Positions 16,509 through 24,960 of a stretch of DNA of 64,000 nt are shown here, one piece after another (the stretch's first letter is position 1; each line of letters opens with the position of its first letter). The notes beneath the pieces were generated by a model, which was given only the letters and a program-made list of their open reading frames with translations, was not told the DNA's origin and searched no databases. Both the position numbers and the translations under genes were made by a program. This stretch comes from Peribacillus sp. FSL H8-0477 (GTDB taxonomy: Bacteria; Bacillota; Bacilli; Bacillales; DSM-1321), in assembly GCF_038002765.1 (NCBI RefSeq), contig NZ_JBBODE010000001.1, positions 62,001 to 126,000 of the forward strand. Reading direction: 5' to 3'.

Positions 16509-17839
16509 GATAGACTCTCCTCTTTTTTATCAAAAAACTGCGGTAAAAATGCCTTATGCGCTTCAAGCATTTCGTCCAGAATAAGTTTCGCAACACGGTC
16601 GCTTGGGACCAATGGGTTAATGGTCATCGCAAGCAGGGCACTATCGTAATCTCCTGAAATCGCAGCGTCAATGGCTACTCGTTCAAACGATTTAATTTGC
16701 TGAATTAACCCACGGACAGCTATCGGCAGCTTACCAACATTAATTGGCTTCGGCCCATCCTTAGTGATTACACAGCTCACTTCAACAGCTGAGCCATATG
16801 GTATTCCTTCGATTGCTCCATGGTTAATGGTATTGACTGCTTGGATATCACGTTTATCCGTATAGATTGAGTAAATTAATCTTACTGCTGCTTCACTATA
16901 ATAAGCTCCCCCGCGCTCCTCCAGCTGCGGCGGCTTCGTTGCTAATTCCTTATTTTTATAAAGTTCAAATAAACCTTCTTCTAATCTTTGTACGACTTCG
17001 GCACGTGTTTCTCCTTTTTCAGCGTCTTTTAGCTCTTGAGCTAACACATCCCCTGTTTTGTAGTAATAATTATGATACGGACAAGGAAATAAATTGAGCG
17101 CACGAAGGAATTCAGGCTCCCATCCCATCGCGTGAATATTTTTCATCGTAATTGCTTTGTCCGGATCTGTAATCATTTCAATCACTTGATCCTTCACGCT
17201 TACTCCATCCACGAATACATCCAAACCGTAGACCATATGATTTAAACCAGCAAAGTCGATGCGGACTCTAGATGGATCAACCTTCATTAAGTCTGCAACA
17301 CCGCGTTCCATTCCAATCGGTACATTACATAAACCGATTACTTTGATTTTAGTGTGACGAAGCACAGCTTCTGTCACCATTCCAGCAGGATTGGTAAAGT
17401 TAATCAGCCATGCATGCGGACAAACTTCCTCCATTTCACGAGCAATCTCAAGTATAACTGGAATCGTCCTGAATGCCTTGAAAAGTCCACCAGGTCCATT
17501 TGTTTCTTGGCCGATTACTCCGTGTTTTAAAGGGATTTTCTCATCAAGAGCACGTGCTGCCAGCTGCCCGACTCGTAGTTGAGTCGTGACATAGTCAGCT
17601 CCTTTGAGCGCTTTCTTGCGGTCCAGCGTTAGGTGAATTTCAATAGGTAAACCGGCTTTTTCAATCATTCTTTTTGCTAGGTTTCCGACAATTTCAAGCT
17701 TCTGTTTACCAGCTTCAATATCAACAAGCCAAATTTCACGTACCGGAAGTTCACTATAGTAATTAATAAACCCTTCTATTAGTTCGGGGGTGTAGCTGGA
17801 TCCTCCGCCTATCGTAACAATCTTTAACCCCTTGCTCAT
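16505..17839 (-). CDS. chbF: GH4 family 6-phospho-beta-glucosidase
   Basis: About 444 residues from ATG 17839, which follows AGTGAGG; an in-frame GTG at 17860 overlaps the upstream gene. The N-terminal NAD-binding segment is VTIGGGSSYTPELI. INFTNPAG (147-153) and the metal-ligand motif GLCNVP with Cys171 define glycoside hydrolase family 4, which uses NAD and Mn in a redox-assisted cleavage. In chb/cel/lic operons this enzyme splits the phosphorylated disaccharide imported by the PTS. It is cytosolic. CelF, LicH and ChbF are closely related, so the symbol rests on the linked deacetylase. Confidence 0.88.
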   Translation of the reverse strand: MSKGLKIVTIGGGSSYTPELIEGFINYYSELPVREIWLVDIEAGKQKLEIVGNLAKRMIEKAGLPIEIHLTLDRKKALKGADYVTTQLRVGQLAARALDEKIPLKHGVIGQETNGPGGLFKAFRTIPVILEIAREMEEVCPHAWLINFTNPAGMVTEAVLRHTKIKVIGLCNVPIGMERGVADLMKVDPSRVRIDFAGLNHMVYGLDVFVDGVSVKDQVIEMITDPDKAITMKNIHAMGWEPEFLRALNLFPCPYHNYYYKTGDVLAQELKDAEKGETRAEVVQRLEEGLFELYKNKELATKPPQLEERGGAYYSEAAVRLIYSIYTDKRDIQAVNTINHGAIEGIPYGSAVEVSCVITKDGPKPINVGKLPIAVRGLIQQIKSFERVAIDAAISGDYDSALLAMTINPLVPSDRVAKLILDEMLEAHKAFLPQFFDKKEESLS

Positions 17840-17849
17840 TCTATCGTCC

Positions 17850-18176
17850 TCACTTTCCACTCATCTCTTGTCGCATATCTATCATTTCACTTGCCAGATC
17901 TTTCACCGTCATAGCTGTCATTAAGTGATCCTGAGCATGTACAAGGATAATGGGAATATCAAACTTGTCCCCGCCTGCTTCTGCCTGAATGAGCTGCGTT
18001 TGAAATTTATGGGCCTTCAGTAATTCTGATTCTGACTCGGCAATTTTCAACTTCGCAGCAACAAAATCCTTTTCCTTTGCTTCTTGCAAGGCTTCCATTG
18101 CCAGACTTCTCGCGTTTCCACTATACAAAATCAATTGAAAGGATAGCTGATATAACTCTTCTTTTTCCACTGTCAT
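17850..18176 (-). CDS. PTS lactose/cellobiose-family EIIA component
   Basis: 108 residues, the size of LicA/CelC/ChbA proteins, all alpha-helical. The phosphoryl-accepting His lies in the motif VHAQDHLMTAM. ATG 18176 has AGAAGG 5 bases upstream and is preferred to the GTG one codon earlier. It accepts phosphate from HPr and passes it to EIIB. The gene lies between EIIC and the phospho-glycosidase, the same order as chbBCA-F-G. Confidence 0.92.
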   Translation of the reverse strand: MTVEKEELYQLSFQLILYSGNARSLAMEALQEAKEKDFVAAKLKIAESESELLKAHKFQTQLIQAEAGGDKFDIPIILVHAQDHLMTAMTVKDLASEMIDMRQEMSGK

Positions 18177-18186
18177 CACTACCTTC

Positions 18187-19536
18187 TTAGAGACTTAACG
18201 TATCTGAATCCTTAGTTAGCTCTGGTTTATTTTTTGAGTCGATTCTCACCTGTGCATAAACGAATGGTAAATAGATTAGAGTAGAAATCATCAAATTAAT
18301 TCCGGCTAATATAGCACCCGATGCATGCCCGCCTGTCGCTAAATACCCGCCTATAATCGGAGGTGTAACCCAAGGAATCTTAGCAACAATCGGAAAAACT
18401 AATCCAGAACTTACTGCTAAATAAGAAATGACTGTTGTAATCACAGGGCCCAACACAAAAGGAATGAACCAGATAGGATTAAGTACAATTGGCAGACCGA
18501 ATAGAATGGGTTCGTTAATCTGAAATATTCCTGGTGCTCCGCCAAGTGCAATCATTTGTTTATACCGTTTTCGTCCAGCAATAATCATCGCAATAATCAG
18601 ACCTAGTGTAGCGCCTGATCCTCCTAGATAAACGAATGCATCAAGGAATGACCCAGCAAGTACTCCATATTCACTCATGTCGGTGACACCTTTAGCGTAC
18701 AAATCAATATTGGTTACGCCTGATCTTTCAAATAACGGTGTTGTAATCCCACCAAGAATATTTGGACCATGGAGACCAATCATCCATAACAAGTGAACTA
18801 GGAAGACGAGCAAAATCGCAAATGGAAGGGAATCCACAGCACTTTGTAATGGTGAGACAATGACCTTACCAAGCCAATCATTTAAGATTTGTCCGTCCGT
18901 AACTTTGCGGAAAAGCAGACCGAAAACACCGGCAATGAAAATCGTGGCCATCCCCGGAATCAGCTTAGCAAATGAACGGGCTACTGCTGGAGGAACACCA
19001 TCAGGTAGTCTGATGACCAAGAATTTAATTCTTGATAGTCTCACGAATATCTCTGTTGCAACTAGAGCGACGATAATACCCGTAAATAAAGCAGTTGCAT
19101 TAAAGTAATTTACACTTACGAAACCCCATGCACCGCCTGAAACCGCTTCTTCATTGACAGTCAGCGTTACGTTACCAATTTGCGGTAATAGTAAGAAGAA
19201 ACAAGCTGCAGCAACCAGCATAGCTTCAAATCCGTCATCATCGTAGGATCGTGCTAATTTGTATGAAATTCCAAATACAGCGAAGACCGTCATAAAGGCA
19301 AACGTTCCAAACCATATATCACCGCCAAGTGTTGACCATGCCGGCCCGAAAATGTACTCCATCATTCTACCGTATGGCTTGATTACCTGACCTAGATTAT
19401 TAAATAAAACAGCAAATGATCCTACCATTGTAATCGCTATCATTCCAATCAAAGCATCACGAATGGCGAGTAGATGACGGTTATTACCTACCTTCACAGC
19501 AATCGGCATAATGTATTTTTCGATAAAAGTCATCAT
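18187..19536 (-). CDS. PTS lactose/cellobiose-family EIIC permease
   Basis: 449 residues, the usual length for CelB/LicC/ChbC, with about ten membrane helices. Family landmarks include GLHGPNILGG and GAPGIFQINEPILFGLPIVLNP, the latter carrying the conserved Glu of the sugar-binding site. It transports the disaccharide across the membrane while it is phosphorylated by EIIB. Its start lies 4 bases after the EIIB stop. GmuC-like beta-glucoside or chitobiose specificity cannot be separated by eye. Confidence 0.92.
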   Translation of the reverse strand: MMTFIEKYIMPIAVKVGNNRHLLAIRDALIGMIAITMVGSFAVLFNNLGQVIKPYGRMMEYIFGPAWSTLGGDIWFGTFAFMTVFAVFGISYKLARSYDDDGFEAMLVAAACFFLLLPQIGNVTLTVNEEAVSGGAWGFVSVNYFNATALFTGIIVALVATEIFVRLSRIKFLVIRLPDGVPPAVARSFAKLIPGMATIFIAGVFGLLFRKVTDGQILNDWLGKVIVSPLQSAVDSLPFAILLVFLVHLLWMIGLHGPNILGGITTPLFERSGVTNIDLYAKGVTDMSEYGVLAGSFLDAFVYLGGSGATLGLIIAMIIAGRKRYKQMIALGGAPGIFQINEPILFGLPIVLNPIWFIPFVLGPVITTVISYLAVSSGLVFPIVAKIPWVTPPIIGGYLATGGHASGAILAGINLMISTLIYLPFVYAQVRIDSKNKPELTKDSDTLSL

Positions 19537-19540
19537 ATCC

Positions 19541-19849
19541 TTATTCTCCTTTAATCAGAGTAATGGCTTGTTTTAGCACTTCTTCTCCATTGCATAGACC
19601 ATAAAACATGGGATTGATTGTCGCTACTGGTATCCCTTTTTCTTTTCCTGACTTCTCAAGCTTCGTTAATAAATAACGGACCTGTGGACCTAATAAAATG
19701 ACGTTGGCTTTCTCCATTTCTTTGTTGACTTCTGAAGAACCTACAGCCCAAATCGTACAATCGATTCCTTGTTCCTGTGCACTTTTTTCCATTTTGGTTA
19801 CTAACAAACTCGTTGACATTCCCGCCGAACAACATAATAAGATATTCAT
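19541..19849 (-). CDS. PTS lactose/cellobiose-family EIIB component
   Basis: 102 residues. The phosphocysteine loop is [12 protein letters not shown], with Cys7 as the expected phosphorylated residue; Cys6 is an extra neighbour where Val is more usual. It receives phosphate from EIIA and phosphorylates the sugar in EIIC. It is the first gene of the operon, with GGGGGAAG before ATG, and is transcribed from the TTGATA/TACAAT promoter at 19925-19953. Confidence 0.93.
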   Translation of the reverse strand: MNILLCCSAGMSTSLLVTKMEKSAQEQGIDCTIWAVGSSEVNKEMEKANVILLGPQVRYLLTKLEKSGKEKGIPVATINPMFYGLCNGEEVLKQAITLIKGE

Positions 19850-19924
19850 GTTTACTTCCCCCTTTTAACTTTTTTTATTTTCAAAATTTTAACTAGGAAA
19901 TATTTTCTTGCTTTTGTTATTTAC

Positions 19925-19980
19925 ATTGTAATTACAAATATCTAAAATATCAATACATATATTTATTTGTTATAACAAAT
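19925..19980 (-). promoter_or_regulatory. promoter and two palindromic operators of the PTS operon
   Basis: On the minus strand TTGATA (19948-19953) is followed after 17 bases by TACAAT (19925-19930). The palindrome TTGTAATTACAA (19926-19937) covers the -10 element, and the perfect 16-base palindrome ATTTGTTATAACAAAT (19965-19980) lies just upstream. The centres are 41 bases apart, about four helical turns. The divergent GntR/UTRA gene is the natural repressor. Confidence 0.7.
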
Positions 19981-20060
19981 TTACGTTTATAAGTTGATTA
20001 TTTTTTCCAACCAAGATAATCTATAAGTAACTTTAAGCGTATATTTAGGAGGAAAATACT

Positions 20061-20786
20061 TTGGAGACCGTGAATAAAGATGGTGCTTTACACTCCATCA
20101 TTAAGGATTCTATTATCGATTTGATTAAAAATGGCGAGTACAAACCCAATACCAAATTACCGACCGAAGCAGAATTTTGCGAAACGTATAAAGTCAGTAG
20201 AACCACCGTTCGAACGGCTTTGCAGCAATTAACTGTTGAAGGTTATATTTATCGTGTCCAAGGCAGAGGGACTTTTGTTTCAGAAAATAAAGTAAGACAA
20301 TTTCTTACCAGCACGGTCGAACAATTTTCCGAACAAATTACCATGCAAGGAAAAAACCCCTCCATTAAAGTCCTGAGCTTAAAGGTGATTGAAGCAAATT
20401 CATTCCTTGCCAACCTCTTAGGACAAAACATTGGTGATCCCATTAATAAGCTCGAACGAATTCGCTACGTTAATAACGTCCCGCTTCAATATGAAATCGC
20501 CTACCTTCCTTGGTACAAAACCCCTGGACTTAATATTGAAGCGTGTGAAAAGTCATTATTTAAGGTGCTTGAATCTCAATTCAACCTTAAAGTAAAACAC
20601 ACAGTTGAACATTTAGAGCTGACTCATGCTGATGAGGTCATTTCAGAGAAATTGGACATTCCTGCAGGTTCCCCATGTTTCTTATTAGAGACACACACCT
20701 ATACCGAGGATGGATTGGAGATTGAATACTCCAAGACAATATTCCGAGGTGACCGCGCTCACTTTGTCATTGAGCGAAATTATTAA
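20061..20786 (+). CDS. GntR/HutC-family repressor with UTRA effector domain
   Basis: 241 residues, starting at TTG after AGGAGGAAAATACT. A winged helix (about 8-75: LPTEAEFCETYKVSRTTVRTALQQL, then GRGTFVS) precedes a UTRA ligand-binding domain (about 95-238, ending in IEYSKTIFRGDRAHFVIER). Proteins of this class, such as GmuR or TreR, bind phosphorylated sugars. It is divergent from the PTS operon and should repress it through the palindromes in the shared 211-base intergenic region, released by the imported sugar phosphate or a derivative. Confidence 0.9.
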   Translation: METVNKDGALHSIIKDSIIDLIKNGEYKPNTKLPTEAEFCETYKVSRTTVRTALQQLTVEGYIYRVQGRGTFVSENKVRQFLTSTVEQFSEQITMQGKNPSIKVLSLKVIEANSFLANLLGQNIGDPINKLERIRYVNNVPLQYEIAYLPWYKTPGLNIEACEKSLFKVLESQFNLKVKHTVEHLELTHADEVISEKLDIPAGSPCFLLETHTYTEDGLEIEYSKTIFRGDRAHFVIERNY

Positions 20787-20868
20787 CTACTCTCTCTTTT
20801 TTAAAAAAATAAGATAAGAGCTAGTTTTAATTTCTTCAAAGTCTATTAACAATCTATCCACCTTTTGT

Positions 20869-20897
20869 TTGCCATTCCTATTAAAACCTGTTATAGT
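20869..20897 (+). promoter_or_regulatory. sigma-A promoter of the cold-shock gene, long leader
   Basis: TTGCCA (20869-20874), a 17-base spacer and TATAGT (20892-20897). The start site would lie near 20904, leaving a leader of about 113 bases before the ATG, typical of csp mRNAs whose leader folds in response to temperature. Confidence 0.7.
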
Positions 20898-21016
20898 AAA
20901 GAAGAATTATTTTTGTTCAGTACTAGTATTCTTAAAGTTAAATCTTTTCGTATCATTGGTTACTTCGAGCAAGAATAGTTAAAACATGTGTGGTAACACA
21001 CTAGGAGGCAACAAAA

Positions 21017-21217
21017 ATGGAACAAGGTAAAGTAAAATGGTTTAACGCAGAAAAAGGATTCGGCTTCATCGAACGCGAAAACGGAGACGATGTATTCGTA
21101 CATTTCTCAGCTATCCAAAGCGAAGGCTTCAAGTCTTTAGACGAAGGTCAAGAAGTAACGTTTGAAGTTGAACAAGGTCAACGTGGACCCCAAGCAACTA
21201 ACGTTCAAAAAGCTTAA
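21017..21217 (+). CDS. major cold-shock protein (CspB/CspD type)
   Basis: 66 residues, the full length of the family, consisting of one OB-fold cold-shock domain. RNP1 is KGFGFIE and RNP2 is VFVHFSAI. It binds single-stranded RNA and DNA and acts as an RNA chaperone and transcription antiterminator. ATG has a perfect AGGAGG 8 bases upstream. It is monocistronic, with its own promoter and strong terminator. Sequence alone does not separate CspB, CspC and CspD. Confidence 0.96.
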   Translation: MEQGKVKWFNAEKGFGFIERENGDDVFVHFSAIQSEGFKSLDEGQEVTFEVEQGQRGPQATNVQKA

Positions 21218-21234
21218 TTCAACCTTTTAATCCC

Positions 21235-21267
21235 AGACAGATCCTGTTATACAGGATCTGTCTTTTT
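21235..21267 (+). terminator. terminator of the cold-shock gene
   Basis: A perfect 12-bp stem AGACAGATCCTG / CAGGATCTGTCT followed by TTTTT. Confidence 0.92.
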
Positions 21268-21832
21268 GTGTACATAAAAAAAACCCGTTCACAAATGAAC
21301 AAGGTGACCTGGTACAAGTAAAGGAAAAACCGTTAAAGGTTCCCTTTAGTATTGCCTATCTTTTCTCCTCAAAACCAACTTCCCCAATTTTTAAAAAGAT
21401 TAAAACCCCATCATGTTTTGTAAGAAAGGTTAATCGTTCTTTCCGAAATATCAAAACTCATCCCTAATATTGTTTGATCAGCGTGAACAACAAGACTAGT
21501 ACACAATGAGAAGCGCTCCCTACGCTTGAATGCTTTCAATATATCACAGCAAAAAACTCACGCTAGCATCCTTATAAGGATTTTATGTAGGAAAACAACT
21601 TTACTCCGCAGTATATGATTAAGATCAGTAGACCTATTGAAGCTAGTGGTATCAAGGTATTAAACAGCAAGTATGATTCCTCCAATATGTTTTTTTCATT
21701 TCCTTTACTATACCATTTAGCTCTATCTTAGGTGTCAAATTGATGACATATTCTATATACTTTGCTTCCTTTTTGATATACAATTAAACAACCATTATTT
21801 AACATTTATGCATTGGAAGGAGCGGTTCATAT
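21268..21832. other. 565-base intergenic region without recognised gene
   Basis: AT-rich with scattered short dyads, such as GTTCA/TGAAC near 21290. No open frame with a ribosome binding site, no riboswitch core and no tRNA-like fold were seen. A promoter for the gene at 21833 is expected near the right end but no convincing -35/-10 pair stands out. Confidence 0.5.
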
Positions 21833-22285
21833 ATGAGCCTTAAAAGTGGTTTAATTATTATCACGTTACTTTCTGCGTTCTTCTTTTGTTCCTTCATCAT
21901 TGTTGCCTCGCTTTCCCCTCTTGCTGACTTAGGTTCTGCAGCAAATACTTTTAACTCGTTCGGAATGTGGGCAGCTATTGGTTCCATACTCGCTTTTTAC
22001 ATCCCTCCTTTAACCTTATATATTTTTGGGGTAGATTCAATGAGGTTTGTTATGTCTGTCTTCTGCGGATTTGGGTTGTTCATTCACACTGCACTGTTTG
22101 TCTTTATCATAGCAATCGGTTCGATTGAAGGGATTATTCCGGATTTACGGGGTGTCTTGGGGATTTGTGCTGCTATGTTTATCACCAATGTGGTCTGGTT
22201 TTTCGTTGCTTACCGCTCCTCAAAGCTAGACGCTCAAAAGCCAGATATAATCGAAAACTCTCGATACAACGGTGAACCTAACTAA
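21833..22285 (+). CDS. four-helix membrane protein (DUF5391-like)
   Basis: 150 residues with four membrane helices at about 5-27, 43-65, 70-95 and 105-128, and a polar C-terminal tail. ATG follows GGAAGGAGCGG. The arrangement and length suggest the small Bacillus membrane family DUF5391, recalled and not checked. It has its own terminator and no functional neighbours. Role unknown. Confidence 0.65.
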   Translation: MSLKSGLIIITLLSAFFFCSFIIVASLSPLADLGSAANTFNSFGMWAAIGSILAFYIPPLTLYIFGVDSMRFVMSVFCGFGLFIHTALFVFIIAIGSIEGIIPDLRGVLGICAAMFITNVVWFFVAYRSSKLDAQKPDIIENSRYNGEPN

Positions 22286-22308
22286 CCCATATAGGAGTTA
22301 GTTAGGTT
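22275..22308 (+). terminator. hairpin after the membrane protein gene
   Basis: AACCTAACTAAC pairs perfectly with GTTAGTTAGGTT across a 10-base loop and overlaps the stop codon region. The T run that follows is weak (GATTTT). Confidence 0.7.
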
Positions 22309-22595
22309 CGATCCGATTTTCTCCCATTTGAATCTGTTTGTCTCTATATAATTGTACTACTATGACTTTTTAAAAAAATAAAGCTCGTTTCTGATCCGAC
22401 TGCTGGTACACGTTCAACCCACCTTCATCCTTCGCCATTATCTTCGTCAGAAACTCCAATTTCCTTTCTATATAAATTATCATCAACCTACATATTGTTT
22501 TCAGGTAAACTAATTGACCATAAGAGCAAGAATGAGGACGAGTTCTTTACGATTTTCTTGATAGAATAAAATAAAGAAAGGATGAGATGGGATAG

Positions 22596-23168
22596 ATGGA
22601 ACTGCTTTCGTTTGAAGAAATGTGGGAGAAAATTATAGCTTGTGATAAAAAATACGACGGTTTGTTTTTTACAGCAGTGAAAACAACAAAAATTTACTGC
22701 AGACCTTCTTGCCGGTCTCGAAAGCCTAAAAAAATAAATGTAGAATTCTACACAAATATAGAGGCTGTTGAAAACGCGGGTTATCGTGCTTGTAAACGGT
22801 GCCAGCCTGAAGTCGAACACTCGCCCCATATCGAACTAGTACAAAGTGTAAGGACTTTTTTAGTTAGTCATTCAAAGCAAGATGTTCGTTTAGAGGATAT
22901 TGCGAATCATGTGGGAATCAGCTCTTATTATCTTGAACGGCTTTTTAAACAGGAAACGGAAGAAACTCCGCGAACTTTCTTAGAAAAAATTAGGATTGAT
23001 CAGGCTGCACACCTACTGAAAACATCAAAACTGACCAATCTTGAAATTTGCTATGAAGCAGGCTTCCAAAGTCCGTCTAATTTTTACAGGGTCTTCCGTA
23101 ATGTGAAAAGGTGTTCGCCCAGTGAATATCGAACGGCTATAAGCAGGACTTGTAATGAAATGGACTAA
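22596..23168 (+). CDS. adaA: AdaA-type methylphosphotriester repair protein and transcriptional activator
   Basis: 190 residues. The N-terminal Ada zinc domain has four cysteines (Cys35, Cys39, Cys66, Cys69; IYCRPSC and ACKRCQP). The first takes a methyl group from DNA phosphotriesters and switches the protein into an activator. The C-terminal AraC-type helix-turn-helix pair spans about 85-185 and ends with the FQSPSNFYRVFRNVKRCSPSEYR signature. B. subtilis splits Ada into AdaA and AdaB in the same way. It is the first gene of adaA-alkA-ogt, 2 bases before alkA, and probably activates its own operon. Confidence 0.93.
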   Translation: MELLSFEEMWEKIIACDKKYDGLFFTAVKTTKIYCRPSCRSRKPKKINVEFYTNIEAVENAGYRACKRCQPEVEHSPHIELVQSVRTFLVSHSKQDVRLEDIANHVGISSYYLERLFKQETEETPRTFLEKIRIDQAAHLLKTSKLTNLEICYEAGFQSPSNFYRVFRNVKRCSPSEYRTAISRTCNEMD

Positions 23169-23170
23169 TC

Positions 23171-24052
23171 ATGAACAAACAGTTGAGATATTTCCTCCTA
23201 AAGAATTTAATTTTAAAGTGCCTTTGTTTTTTAAATCGATCTGATCAAGAGATACTTCACGAAATAAAAGATGGCATCTTATCTAAACTGGTTAAAATGA
23301 ACGGAGATCTTATTTTAATAGAACTCAGCTGGTCTTCGCTTTCCATTATCGTAAATCTCCCACACTCAAATCAATCAATACTCGTTCGTAAAAAGATAGT
23401 GGCATATATCTGGGAATGGTTTGATTTGGATCGGGACTTATCAAGCTTTTATATACTAGCTGCTCAAGATAAGGTCTTGCACAACCTTGCCTGTCAATAC
23501 AATGGTTTACGAATGATATGTATACCAGAATTATTTGAAGCGATAGTTTGGGCCATTATTGGACAGCAGATTCACTTAACCTATGCCTATACATTAAAGA
23601 AGCGTTTAGTTGAACAATTTGGCGAATGCCTTATTATTGAAGGAAGGACTTATTGGCACTTTCCTTCCTATCAAAAAATAGCTGATCTAGATGTAGACAG
23701 TCTGCGAACATTTACACATACAAGTAAAAAAGCTGAGTATATCATTGGCATTGCCAAAGCGATGATGAAAGGTGAATTAACGAAGGAAACCTTACTTATG
23801 AAACAAAACTGCCGTGATTACTTACTGACCTATAAAGGGATTGGGCCATGGACGGCGGAATATGTTATGATGAAATGTCTTCATATCCCTTCCGCCTTTC
23901 CCATTTCTGATGTGGGTCTTCACCAAGCATTAAAGCAGCAATTAGGTATTGAACGGAAGCCGACAATAGCCGAAATCAAAGAGTTGGCTGTCAATTGGGA
24001 AGGCTGGCTGGCATATGCCGTCTTTTATCTCTGGAGGTCATTATATGAATAA
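23171..24052 (+). CDS. alkA: DNA-3-methyladenine glycosylase II (AlkA)
   Basis: 293 residues. The helix-hairpin-helix Gly/Pro-Asp motif is YKGIGPWTAEYVMMKCL (about 224-240), followed by the catalytic Asp in FPISDVGLHQAL. The N-terminal half has the AlkA-specific beta domain and FEAIVWAIIGQQIHLTYA, which opens the glycosylase domain. It excises alkylated purines and starts base-excision repair. It lies immediately after adaA and overlaps the methyltransferase gene by 8 bases, so all three are co-transcribed in the adaptive response. Confidence 0.92.
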   Translation: MNKQLRYFLLKNLILKCLCFLNRSDQEILHEIKDGILSKLVKMNGDLILIELSWSSLSIIVNLPHSNQSILVRKKIVAYIWEWFDLDRDLSSFYILAAQDKVLHNLACQYNGLRMICIPELFEAIVWAIIGQQIHLTYAYTLKKRLVEQFGECLIIEGRTYWHFPSYQKIADLDVDSLRTFTHTSKKAEYIIGIAKAMMKGELTKETLLMKQNCRDYLLTYKGIGPWTAEYVMMKCLHIPSAFPISDVGLHQALKQQLGIERKPTIAEIKELAVNWEGWLAYAVFYLWRSLYE

Positions 24053-24530
24053 ACTACATACCCTTCATTTTGCTTCTCCGATTGGGAATATAGAAATTAT
24101 TGGGACAGACGAAGCAATCTGTTCAATTATGTTCACTGAGGACGTAAAAGATTCGGCCACAACCGGCGAACCCACTAATGTCTTAACGGATTGTTACCAA
24201 CAGATGACTCAGTATTTTAATGGTGAACGTCAAGAATTTACATTTCCTTACGTTCAGGAAGGCACTCCCTTTCGTAAAATCGTCTGGGCTGCTTTAACAA
24301 AAATACCTTATGGGGAAACAGGTTCTTATAAAGACCTTGCAGCTTCCATCGAGAATCCTAAAGCCATTCGAGCTGTTGGAAGTGCCAATAGCAAGAATAA
24401 ATTAAGTATTGTCATCCCCTGCCATCGTATTATTGGCAGTACGGGGAAATTAACTGGTTATGCTGGGGGCTTATGGAGAAAAGAATGGCTGCTTCATCAT
24501 GAACAGTCCTTTAAAAAAGAAGCTGAATAG
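24045..24530 (+). CDS. adaB: methylated-DNA-protein cysteine S-methyltransferase (AdaB/Ogt)
   Basis: 161 residues from ATG 24045, which has GGAGG 7 bases upstream inside the end of alkA. The active-site motif is IVIPCHRIIG with Cys126, and the helix-turn-helix VWAALTKIPYGETGSYKDLA precedes it. The protein removes methyl groups from O6-methylguanine and O4-methylthymine in a suicide reaction. The symbol follows the B. subtilis adaA-adaB arrangement; ogt would be equally valid. A strong terminator follows. Confidence 0.92.
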   Translation: MNKLHTLHFASPIGNIEIIGTDEAICSIMFTEDVKDSATTGEPTNVLTDCYQQMTQYFNGERQEFTFPYVQEGTPFRKIVWAALTKIPYGETGSYKDLAASIENPKAIRAVGSANSKNKLSIVIPCHRIIGSTGKLTGYAGGLWRKEWLLHHEQSFKKEAE

Positions 24531-24531
24531 G

Positions 24532-24563
24532 GAAAGAGCGGCCAATTTAATGGCCGCTCTTTC
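24532..24563. terminator. terminator between adaB and the zinc-ribbon gene
   Basis: A perfect 13-bp stem GAAAGAGCGGCCA / TGGCCGCTCTTTC with a 6-base loop. It may serve both converging genes. Confidence 0.9.
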
Positions 24564-24570
24564 TTCGGTA

Positions 24571-24780
24571 TTAACGTGAAGTTTTAGGTGCAGAGCACTC
24601 AGAACAACTTCTTTGATTGCTGCCTTTGAACTTGGTCCAAGGCTTTTCAAAGGTATTCCCGCATGAACACTCAAACTGTAGTTTTTGCGAGTATCCAAGA
24701 TATTCAGTGGAAAGTAATTTACTTTTTGAATTCTTTGAGACATAGTCACGAATATTTTCGATCGTCCACTTTTTATTCAT
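24571..24780 (-). CDS. small stand-alone zinc-ribbon protein
   Basis: 69 residues. ECSCGNTF and SCSECS supply four cysteines in a CxC/CxxC arrangement, a probable single zinc ribbon. The preceding LLSTEYLGYSQKLQFEC segment matches the pattern of zinc-ribbon modules repeated in phage-linked and VSR-like endonuclease proteins. Here the module stands alone with no nuclease domain. GGAGGTG lies 8 bases before ATG, supporting expression. A nucleic-acid-binding role is inferred; the biological function is unknown. Confidence 0.7.
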   Translation of the reverse strand: MNKKWTIENIRDYVSKNSKSKLLSTEYLGYSQKLQFECSCGNTFEKPWTKFKGSNQRSCSECSAPKTSR

Positions 24781-24930
24781 ATTAATACACCTCCGATAAT
24801 GCAGGCGAAGTATCGGATAACTTCCCTTTAAGTAAAGAACTTATCTACCTGAACACCCTATTATAGCATTATTATCTGTATTGGTCAGCGTCTCATTCAT
24901 GCTTATTCTTTAAATTTTTCCCCAATCAAA

Positions 24931-24952
24931 AAGGCCAATAAAAATTGGCCTT
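24931..24952 (-). terminator. hairpin after the CBS-domain gene
   Basis: AAGGCCAAT / ATTGGCCTT, a 9-bp stem with a 4-base loop, flanked by A and T runs, 9 bases after the stop on the minus strand. Confidence 0.8.
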
Positions 24953-24960
24953 ATACTAGT

